Source of the DNA: Candidatus Poseidoniaceae archaeon
GTDB taxonomy: Archaea; Thermoplasmatota; Poseidoniia; Poseidoniales; Poseidoniaceae
Reading direction: 5' to 3'
NCBI GenBank assembly: GCA_029250385.1
Contig: JAQXFJ010000317.1
Location: forward strand, 1 to 19,832
Length of the DNA stretch: 19,832 nt
The notes below the pieces were generated by a model. That model made no database searches, had not been told where the DNA came from, and saw only the letters and a program-made list of their open reading frames with translations. Every line of letters starts with the position of its first letter. Positions within the stretch are counted from its first letter, which is position 1. This document shows positions 7,632 through 13,868 of the stretch, piece after piece. The position numbers and the translations under genes were made by a program.

Positions 7632-8918
7632 ATGGCCGAAATTCTTGAACCCCTTTCTACATCTAGCGACGGTCTGTTTGAACATAACCCAGATAAGACG
7701 TCAGTAGAGAAGTTTCGATTCTTTCACGCCGATGAAGGCAAACCTCTGGCTACACCTTGGCAAGTAGCCCTTTCGCGTGCATTGATTTTACGTCGATATA
7801 AATTAGGTCAAGGTATTATTCTAGACCCTGCTTGCGGTAGTGGTATTCAAATCGCAGCCTATTCAGAAATACTAGGAAGGCCAATAGTTGGAATTGAACT
7901 AAATCCCGAGCGAGCCAGAGCAAGTGCAGTAAATTTTCGTACAATCTTCACCGAACGGGGCGCTACTTCAATCGAGCGACTTAAAAATAGCAAAATAATT
8001 GTTGGTGACGGCACTAAGGGGGATGAAATTATCAACCTCTTGGGTGAAAGTAATGGAGAATCAAAGATTGCTCTACTTCACTTAGACCCTGCTCGGCCCC
8101 GTAATAGTAGAGAACATTCGTTGAGTGAAATGGCCCCTAAATTAGATCAAGTTTTTGCCGGATGGCAAGACCATCTGTTGACGACTTCCAATGGGCCGCC
8201 AATTTTACTGGATTTATCTCCGAGAATCTCTAATGAACAAATGCTTGAGGTAGAAGCACTTGTTGAACAATTCTGGCCTAATTCTAACAAAACATGGACT
8301 TGGACTTCGAGGGGCCGGGGCAGAGTAGACCGTCTTGCTCTTTGGATCGGCCCTATTGCCGAGCCAGGAATTTCTAGGCGATTTGTTAGAATCCCCCCAG
8401 ACCCCAAGCTGCCGCCGTTTGAGATGTTGGGCGGACAACCATTACAAACCGAACCAGAACAATTGGCGGTCAATGACAAGGTTCCAAAAAGAGGTGATTT
8501 TGTCACAATAATTGACTCTGCTTTAGTTGAATCAGGTATGGCGGAAGACTGGCTCGACTCACTAAACATTGGCCAAGAATATGAGTGGTCTTCTATTACC
8601 GGCAGAAGGCCGACAATATATCATTCAAAAAACCTCAATAATATTCCAAATGGGAGTGAAATTATGGTACAATGTACCGGTAAAATCGTTGACTTGATTC
8701 ACGATGATTTAACCATGGAAACGGTTGATTCATTTGTTGAGATTTGTTTGACTAATGATATCAAGAAACTAACTATCCGAGCAAGTCTTGCGCCAGATTT
8801 ACATCCAAAACTCCAAGGATCTTTTGATCGACAACTAGCAAAACGTCACGGTTCACGAGATGCCTTTTTACTCAAGCGGCCAAATCATGCGACATTTTTG
8901 CTATGTATAACCTCATAA
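7632..8918 (+). CDS. Class I SAM-dependent methyltransferase, THUMP-like family (probable RNA substrate)
   Basis: The protein has 429 residues from the ATG at 7632. It has a Rossmann methyltransferase core: SAM-binding motif I LDPACGSGIQIAA (64-76), the acidic end of strand 2 in GIELNPERARA, and a motif IV position reading LDPARP (D152-R155). A DPARR-type motif IV followed by a serine/proline-rich stretch resembles the little-characterised methyltransferases with a C-terminal THUMP-like domain. Here the C-terminus (roughly 300-429, ending FLLKRPNHATFLLCIT) has that family's feel. The substrate is unknown; tRNA or rRNA is an inference. A GTG at 7620 overlaps the pyrE stop, but the sequence GTGAGGGATTTA just before the ATG provides a Shine-Dalgarno, and the same 12-mer precedes rps4, so the ATG is preferred. 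Translation is probably coupled to pyrE. Confidence 0.75.
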   Translation: MAEILEPLSTSSDGLFEHNPDKTSVEKFRFFHADEGKPLATPWQVALSRALILRRYKLGQGIILDPACGSGIQIAAYSEILGRPIVGIELNPERARASAVNFRTIFTERGATSIERLKNSKIIVGDGTKGDEIINLLGESNGESKIALLHLDPARPRNSREHSLSEMAPKLDQVFAGWQDHLLTTSNGPPILLDLSPRISNEQMLEVEALVEQFWPNSNKTWTWTSRGRGRVDRLALWIGPIAEPGISRRFVRIPPDPKLPPFEMLGGQPLQTEPEQLAVNDKVPKRGDFVTIIDSALVESGMAEDWLDSLNIGQEYEWSSITGRRPTIYHSKNLNNIPNGSEIMVQCTGKIVDLIHDDLTMETVDSFVEICLTNDIKKLTIRASLAPDLHPKLQGSFDRQLAKRHGSRDAFLLKRPNHATFLLCITS

Positions 8919-8973
8919 TTTTGTTGAAATTGTGGTAATTTTGACTTTCCGAAACCTTCTGCTGTATCGCGGT

Positions 8974-9033
8974 CTTGATATATGGGAGGTTGGTCGGGAA
9001 CTTGCTTGACACTGTGTGTAAGCATCAAGGTGA
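8974..9033 (+). promoter_or_regulatory. Probable promoter and ribosome binding site of the rps13 operon
   Basis: The 121-base gap after the methyltransferase gene holds a TATA-like CTTGATATAT (8974-8983), which would place transcription start near 9005-9010. AAGGTGA at 9027-9033, six bases before the rps13 ATG, is a strong match to the archaeal Shine-Dalgarno. TTTT runs near 8919-8922 and 8939-8942 could terminate the upstream operon weakly. Confidence 0.5.
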
Positions 9034-9039
9034 AACAAA

Positions 9040-9507
9040 ATGGCACAATCGAAAACCGAAGACCTAGGAGAAGATTTCTCTTACATACTTCGTATGGCTG
9101 ATACCGATATTGATGGTCTAAAACCACTGGCTACGGCGCTAACAGCAGTCAAAGGAGTCGGTGCAAGAACCGCTAACCAAATCTGTAGAAATACCGGATT
9201 TAGCGCCTTCGCTCTTGCTGGACATTTATCTATTGAAGACCAAGAAACACTTCGAGTAGCCATTGAAGGTTACAACGAATCGGTTCCGCTATGGATGCTC
9301 AACCGCCAAAGAGACCTAGAAACAGGTGACGAAATTCATTTGACTGGTCAACAAGTTTCGTTAACGCTCAAGGACGACATCACCAGACTACGTTCAATCA
9401 AATGTTACCGTGGTGTTAGACACGCTAACGGTAACAAGGTGCGCGGTCAGCGAGGACGTTCAAACGGCCGTGGCGGCCTAACACTTGGTGTAAGCAAGAA
9501 GAAGTGA
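9040..9507 (+). CDS. rps13: Small ribosomal subunit protein uS13
   Basis: This 30S head protein of 155 residues contacts 16S rRNA, the P-site tRNA and the inter-subunit bridge. The archaeal form is evident from the longer N-terminus (DFSYILRMADTDIDGLKPLATALTAVKGVGARTANQIC, helix-hairpin-helix around VKGVGARTA) and the conserved C-terminal RSIKCYRGVRHANGNKVRGQRGRSNGRGG, which contains the basic tail that reaches into the decoding region. The ATG at 9040 is fixed by AAGGTGA six bases upstream. It is the first gene of an operon continuing through rps4, rps11 and rpo3. Confidence 0.97.
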   Translation: MAQSKTEDLGEDFSYILRMADTDIDGLKPLATALTAVKGVGARTANQICRNTGFSAFALAGHLSIEDQETLRVAIEGYNESVPLWMLNRQRDLETGDEIHLTGQQVSLTLKDDITRLRSIKCYRGVRHANGNKVRGQRGRSNGRGGLTLGVSKKK

Positions 9508-9517
9508 GGGATTTATC

Positions 9518-10168
9518 ATGGGAGAGCCAAAGTTTTCGAGACCAAAGTTTGACACGCCTTCACATCCATGGAAGGCTGCAAGAATAGAAGAAGAACACGC
9601 AATTAAAGCCCAACACGGTCTTAAGAATATGCGAGAAATCTGGAAGGCTAAATCTCAACTAAGGCGTCATCGAAGACAAGCCATGCGCTTGATTGGTATG
9701 GTTGATACCAGTGAAGGACACGGCAAGAAAGAGATGGAAGATCTGCTTCGCTCGCTAAACAACAAGGGACTAATTCAATCAGATGCTTCCCTTGACGACG
9801 TTTTGTCATTGGGCACCGAAGATATTCTAAATCGCAGACTGCAAGCTCAAGTATACTACAAAGGACTTGCAACTACTATGAAGCAAGCAAGACAATTAGT
9901 AATCCATGGACTAATTTGTATCGGGGAGCAAAAAGTGACCATTCCGTCATATCCGGTCTCAAGAGACGAAGAAGAACATATCAAGTATCATCCTAGCAGC
10001 GAACTTAACAATCCAGACCACGCGATTAGAAAGACAATCGAAGGTCGAAGAGAGAAAGCTGAATATGCTGTGGACGAGGTTGATCCAGAAGCAACTCCAG
10101 AATTTGCTGCCGAAGTAAAGGCAGCCGCAGAAGCAGCACCATCAGTTAAAGAAGGAGGCGATGAGTGA
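9518..10168 (+). CDS. rps4: Small ribosomal subunit protein uS4
   Basis: This early 30S assembly protein of 216 residues binds the five-way junction of 16S rRNA. The N-terminal KFSRPKFDTPSHPWKAARIEEEHAI is the archaeal uS4 signature. The S4 RNA-binding domain lies about residues 105-150 (RRLQAQVYYKGLATTMKQARQLVIHGLICIGEQKV). The tail from about residue 185 is Glu/Ala-rich and acidic (ATPEFAAEVKAAAEAAPSVKEGGDE), longer than the conserved core needs. The ATG at 9518 follows a GAGGG Shine-Dalgarno located over the rps13 stop codon, so translation is probably coupled. Its stop overlaps the rps11 start. Confidence 0.97.
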   Translation: MGEPKFSRPKFDTPSHPWKAARIEEEHAIKAQHGLKNMREIWKAKSQLRRHRRQAMRLIGMVDTSEGHGKKEMEDLLRSLNNKGLIQSDASLDDVLSLGTEDILNRRLQAQVYYKGLATTMKQARQLVIHGLICIGEQKVTIPSYPVSRDEEEHIKYHPSSELNNPDHAIRKTIEGRREKAEYAVDEVDPEATPEFAAEVKAAAEAAPSVKEGGDE

Positions 10169-10551
10169 TGACCCGTAAAGCAATCGTCAATATTTTCAGT
10201 TCTTATAACAATATTCTAATGACGGCAACCGACCTAACCGGCGCCGAAACAATCACCACCTGCTCAGGCGGGCAAATGGTGAAATCTTCAAAAGATAGTG
10301 GTGGACAATTCGCCGCTACCAGAGCAGCAGAAAAGTTAGCGGACGCACTAAAAGACAAAGATTTCTCGCAATTAATCGTCAAATATCGAGCACCCGGTGG
10401 CAATTTGTCAAATAATACTGGTCCTGGTGCACAAGCAGCAATCAGAGCCTTGACTCGTGCTGGAATGACAATTACAAGGATCGAGGATGTAACTCCAATA
10501 GCTCACGATGGAACCAAGAAGAAAGGCGGCCGTCGTGGACGAAGAGTTTGA
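10168..10551 (+). CDS. rps11: Small ribosomal subunit protein uS11
   Basis: This 30S platform protein contacts the mRNA exit region. The protein has 127 residues from the ATG at 10168. Diagnostic blocks are AIVNIFSSYNNILMTATDLTGAETI, CSGGQMVKSSKDSGGQFAATRAAEKLA, the RAPGGNLSNNTGPGAQAAIRAL segment, and the C-terminal RIEDVTPIAHDGTKKKGGRRGRRV typical of archaea and eukaryotes. The start is ATG within TGATG: the last base of the rps4 stop is the first base of this ATG. GGAGG at 10154-10158 is the Shine-Dalgarno. A GTG at 10165 would add one residue and is less likely. Confidence 0.97.
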   Translation: MTRKAIVNIFSSYNNILMTATDLTGAETITTCSGGQMVKSSKDSGGQFAATRAAEKLADALKDKDFSQLIVKYRAPGGNLSNNTGPGAQAAIRALTRAGMTITRIEDVTPIAHDGTKKKGGRRGRRV

Positions 10552-10566
10552 TTTAGAGGTGATATA

Positions 10567-11496
10567 GTGAAAGCAGAAGTCGTATCAGGATGGCCAAAAA
10601 ACAACTCAATTAGAATCTCACTCAGTGAGACCGATGCATCTCAAGTAAATGCAATTCGTCGAGCACTAATTTCAGATGTTCCTAAGTTAGCGATTAATAG
10701 GGTCAACTTTAGTCAAGGAGTAGTTGAGACAAATGGAGAGATTCTAGAATCGGTTAACGTACTTCCCGATGAAGTACTTGCTCACAGACTTGCAATGATT
10801 CCAATTCCAACTTTCCCTGAGGAAAAGTTGGCATTTTTCGAAACATGTAGCATTTGTATAGACTTAGTGGAATCAGAGAAAGGTTGCCCAACCTGTCAAG
10901 TACTATATTCGCTTAACATTCAAGGTCCTGCAGCCGATGCTGAAGAAGAATATATTACGGTTTACGCCGGAGATCTAACAACTATTTCTGATCCAATGTT
11001 CGATGTCAGAGAAGAGCATAGAAAAATACCTCTTACAATCTTGTCAAAAGGACAATACTTGGAATTATACGCCTTTGCTACCCTTGGCAGAGGTTCTTCC
11101 CACCAAAAGTGGTCACCTGCAGCAGGAATCGGGTTTACCGTTCGCCGAGTTGCTACACTTAACAATGCTAAGAAGGCTGATACGCTATTTGCTCTGAATC
11201 TGAAGACTAGTGATGGCCGTGATATCGATGCTAAACTGTTTGGTAAGGACAAAAAAGTTGATGATATCAATACTGTGTTGGATCTGGAAAGAGCTCTACA
11301 TCAAGTAGGCCCAGGAACAGGAAGAGAAGCAGATTTCGCCAATGCGATTACCATGGAAGACATGGAAGGAAGTTACATTTTATCCTATGATACCGATGGT
11401 AGCATGAGTCCTGAGACAGCTTTCAATCTTGCAATGGAAGAACTATCCAACAGATTCACCAATCTGAACGGAGAAATCAAGACAGCACTAAAGTGA
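10567..11496 (+). CDS. rpo3: DNA-directed RNA polymerase subunit Rpo3 (subunit D)
   Basis: Rpo3 is the archaeal homologue of bacterial alpha and eukaryotic RPB3; it pairs with Rpo11 to nucleate RNA polymerase assembly. The N-terminal dimerisation segment is clear (IRISLSETDASQVNAIRRALISDVPKLAI), as is VLPDEVLAHRLAMIPIP. The inserted domain carries CSIC (C94, C97) and CPTC (C107, C110), which could bind zinc or an Fe-S cluster as in some archaeal Rpo3 proteins. The protein has 309 residues, somewhat longer than the family norm, with a divergent C-terminal third. GTG at 10567 is the start, set by GAGGTGAT at 10556-10563. The gene ends an operon; purM converges from the other strand 11 bases later. 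Confidence 0.96.
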   Translation: MKAEVVSGWPKNNSIRISLSETDASQVNAIRRALISDVPKLAINRVNFSQGVVETNGEILESVNVLPDEVLAHRLAMIPIPTFPEEKLAFFETCSICIDLVESEKGCPTCQVLYSLNIQGPAADAEEEYITVYAGDLTTISDPMFDVREEHRKIPLTILSKGQYLELYAFATLGRGSSHQKWSPAAGIGFTVRRVATLNNAKKADTLFALNLKTSDGRDIDAKLFGKDKKVDDINTVLDLERALHQVGPGTGREADFANAITMEDMEGSYILSYDTDGSMSPETAFNLAMEELSNRFTNLNGEIKTALK

Positions 11497-11507
11497 AACA
11501 ACTCGCT

Positions 11508-12626
11508 TTAGTAATGACTGAATTCAACTTCAGCACCCAAGTGTACTACTTTATGGCCATTATCGGTTACTCGACCGATTATTTGTACGCCGGTCATTTT
11601 TTCTGTTAACCATTCCGTGATTGCCACGGCATGTCGTGCATCTACTGCTAGTATCATACCGCAACCCATGTTGAAAGTACGATACATCTCCCAAGTATCA
11701 ACGCCACCTGTATTTGCCAGCCATTTGAATTCTGGATGTACAGGTAATGGGTTATCAATTTCCCAACCAAGAGACTTATGCAATCTTAATAGATTTGACA
11801 AACCTCCTCCTGTGACGTGACATATTCCGTGTATATCGTTAACCGTGAAATTAGATTCGGGCGACTGTGCCAATTTAATCAAATCAACAACAGGGTCACA
11901 ATATATTTTGGTAGGATTAAGAAATACTTCACCTAGAGTAACTTGCTTTTGTTCAACAAACCGTAATATTTCTCTACCACCAGAGGTAGTGTCAAATGGG
12001 GCAGAATCGTGATATGAAAATCCAGAATGGTCAATAATTCGTCTTACTAATGAATATCCATTTGAGTGAATCCCCGAAGATGGCAGACCGATTAACACAT
12101 CTCCTGCTTGGAGATTTTCTCCGGTGATTGCCTCATTCTTTTTTAGATATCCAAGGGCAGTACCAGATAAATCAAGTTCAGTGACAATTCCTGGTAATGA
12201 TGCAGTTTCTCCACCCGCTAATGTAACTCTAGCTAACCTACAAGCCTCGGCGAGAGATGCTCCAAGTGCAGCATGTACCTCGGGGTCTGGTTTGGGCACT
12301 GCGACATAGTCAACAAAGGCAATTGGCTCTGCACCAACGCATAGTAAATCATTAACGTTCATGGCCATACAATCAATTCCTACACCAGACCATTGGTTCA
12401 GTAGCGACGCAATTTGTAATTTACTGCCAACCCCATCAGTAGCTAAAGCAAGTAAGTTATCACCAAATTCAATCAGCCCACCAAATCCACCTGGCAAATC
12501 TACTGGTGCACCTGGAGTTCCTGCAGGTCTGACAGATTTTCCTAATGAAGAGATTAGAGAGGCTACCGCTGAACCCTCTAAGTCAATGTCGACGCCAGCA
12601 CTAGCGTAATCCATCTTATCTGTCAT
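11508..12626 (-). CDS. purM: Phosphoribosylformylglycinamidine cyclo-ligase (AIR synthetase)
   Basis: PurM closes the imidazole ring, converting FGAM and ATP to AIR in purine synthesis. The protein has 372 residues from the ATG at 12626. Family motifs are DYASAGVDIDLEGS at the N-terminus, ALATDGVGSKLQIA, MNVNDLLCVGAEPIAFVDY, LAGGETASLPGIV and GLPSSGIHSNGYSLVRRI. Bacterial PurM begins the same way (MTDK...AGVDID), which supports the ATG at 12626. An upstream in-frame TTG at 12668, overlapping the esterase stop, would add 14 residues without homology and is rejected. The gene follows the esterase-like gene by 38 bases and is probably in one transcript with it. Its 3' end faces rpo3. Confidence 0.95.
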   Translation of the reverse strand: MTDKMDYASAGVDIDLEGSAVASLISSLGKSVRPAGTPGAPVDLPGGFGGLIEFGDNLLALATDGVGSKLQIASLLNQWSGVGIDCMAMNVNDLLCVGAEPIAFVDYVAVPKPDPEVHAALGASLAEACRLARVTLAGGETASLPGIVTELDLSGTALGYLKKNEAITGENLQAGDVLIGLPSSGIHSNGYSLVRRIIDHSGFSYHDSAPFDTTSGGREILRFVEQKQVTLGEVFLNPTKIYCDPVVDLIKLAQSPESNFTVNDIHGICHVTGGGLSNLLRLHKSLGWEIDNPLPVHPEFKWLANTGGVDTWEMYRTFNMGCGMILAVDARHAVAITEWLTEKMTGVQIIGRVTDNGHKVVHLGAEVEFSHY

Positions 12627-12664
12627 AACCCTGCCAGCAACAGGCAGGCAATGAATAAACCGGC

Positions 12665-13669
12665 TCAAGAGTAGAGTGCTTCAGCAAGAAGAGGCATACT
12701 GCAATCCAAACGATAATCAATACCTGAATGAGTCCCTTGGAACTCTTCCCAGTGGTGTTCTATACCGTATTGTGTCAATAATTCAACAAATGCCCTGCTG
12801 CCATATTGGATGCCATATTGATCAGCATTTCCACAATCAATAAACAACAGTTCTAGCGAAGACAAAGAATTATGATTCATTTTTACTGATTCAACAGGGT
12901 CATATTTTTTCCAATTATTCCAGAGTTCTAAATCAACGGTACACGTCTTTAAGTCAAACGGCAACGTCAATTTAGCAGTATTACTGTATGAAGCCGACAT
13001 TGCACAAATCATCAATGCATAGAAGTCATCACCACCTAATTTACCGCTATCTTTTACGTGCTTCAAGAACTTCTCTAAACCTCCAACCCGGTTAATCTGA
13101 GTCGCAGTTTTATGGAAATCTGCTTGATATAGGTTTTCAAATCCAACATCACCAGAGTGTGATGCTATCGCATGCCATTGTCCAGGGTGATGTAGAGCAT
13201 TGTGTAGCGCACCATATCCGCCAGAAGATTTCCCGAATAAAGCAAATCTCCCATTGGTCGAGTATCTTTGCGATAGTTCATCTTTCAAAGGGCCATTGAG
13301 CCAAGAACTCCATTTTCCTAGAATAGGGGAATCAACAAATTGGTTACCTCCAAGAGAGGTGAAACAATCAGGCATCACCAATATAGTCGGCTTCATCATT
13401 CCATCATTGACTAATCTTTCATGTCTTTGCGGGAGGGTTTCTGAAAAAGCCCGCCAACCAGCTCTGGCTAGTCCAGAGGAAGTAAATGGGGCGAGGTAAA
13501 TCATTACTGGTAAGCACTCGCCTTGGTCAATTGCTGCTAATCCTTGAACGGGAATATGGACTAAAACCTCCCTTGTAAGGGGGTCTCCAATTGAATTAGT
13601 CAGTAATTCTGAGTTAAATGAAAACCGTTCAAGTAGACCCATCGTCGGTGAGAAATTATGTTCGGGCAT
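12665..13669 (-). CDS. Alpha/beta-hydrolase, putative esterase (esterase D / antigen 85-like family)
   Basis: The protein has 334 residues and no signal peptide. The fold is indicated by a strand and oxyanion region at PVMIYLAPFTSSG, then the nucleophile elbow GKSSG (S148) in LFGKSSGGYGALHNAL. The acid is D278 or D283 in LLFIDCGNADQYG, and the histidine is H314 in QGTHSGIDYRL. This spacing is typical of the putative esterase family (PF00756), which includes S-formylglutathione hydrolase and enterochelin esterase. The natural substrate is not apparent; a carboxylester or thioester is inferred. The ATG at 13669 has no Shine-Dalgarno; an internal ATG at residue 10 is an alternative. It is divergent from mcm and lies upstream of purM on the same strand, with no evident functional link to purine synthesis. 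Confidence 0.8.
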   Translation of the reverse strand: MPEHNFSPTMGLLERFSFNSELLTNSIGDPLTREVLVHIPVQGLAAIDQGECLPVMIYLAPFTSSGLARAGWRAFSETLPQRHERLVNDGMMKPTILVMPDCFTSLGGNQFVDSPILGKWSSWLNGPLKDELSQRYSTNGRFALFGKSSGGYGALHNALHHPGQWHAIASHSGDVGFENLYQADFHKTATQINRVGGLEKFLKHVKDSGKLGGDDFYALMICAMSASYSNTAKLTLPFDLKTCTVDLELWNNWKKYDPVESVKMNHNSLSSLELLFIDCGNADQYGIQYGSRAFVELLTQYGIEHHWEEFQGTHSGIDYRLDCSMPLLAEALYS

Positions 13670-13768
13670 GATAGGGCTAATCGGTCATTACTGATTTGTT
13701 AAACGGTTCCGCAATATTACAATGGACACGGTTTTTTTGTCGGTAATGTGGCTATAGAACCCACGAAC

Positions 13769-13791
13769 TTTCCAGTGGAAACCTAGGGGTA
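13769..13791 (+). promoter_or_regulatory. Near-consensus origin recognition box (ORB), putative Orc1/Cdc6 binding site
   Basis: TTTCCAGTGGAAAC (13769-13782) has a 13-base dyad around G13775 and is followed after CTA by GGGGTA (13786-13791). The arrangement is that of archaeal ORB elements: a TTCCAGTGGAAAC mini-ORB core plus a G-rich string a few bases downstream, bound by the winged helix and AAA+ domain of Orc1/Cdc6. A weaker same-orientation copy, TTACAATGGACAC (13717-13729, 10 of 13 identical to the core), lies 52 bp upstream and is followed by GG and a run of T. The element sits just upstream of the mcm TATA-like sequences. The consensus is from memory of published ORBs; the binding is inferred. 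Confidence 0.6.
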
Positions 13792-13793
13792 GT

Positions 13794-13864
13794 AAGATTA
13801 TACAGAAGTAATCATATACCCTCGACGAATAGAATGACAGTCTACCCAGACAAGAAAAGGTGAT
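13794..13864 (+). promoter_or_regulatory. mcm promoter and Shine-Dalgarno
   Basis: Two TATA-like sequences lie upstream of mcm: AAGATTATACAG near 13794-13805 and AATCATATACC near 13810-13820. Either would give a leader of roughly 25-45 bases. AGGTGAT at 13858-13864 is a seven-base match to the archaeal 16S 3' end and sets the start at ATG 13869 rather than the GTG at 13860 that lies within it. Confidence 0.5.
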
Positions 13865-13868
13865 ATCA

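Noticed and set aside
12627..12668. TTG start for purM overlapping the esterase stop
   Set aside because: The extra 14 residues have no homology to PurM N-termini, while the ATG at 12626 begins with MTDK and the conserved AGVDID segment.
13731..13739. Run of seven T residues as a transcription terminator
   Set aside because: No plus-strand gene ends upstream of it; the flanking genes diverge. It more likely belongs to the mcm upstream region or the AT-rich part of the ORB-like site.
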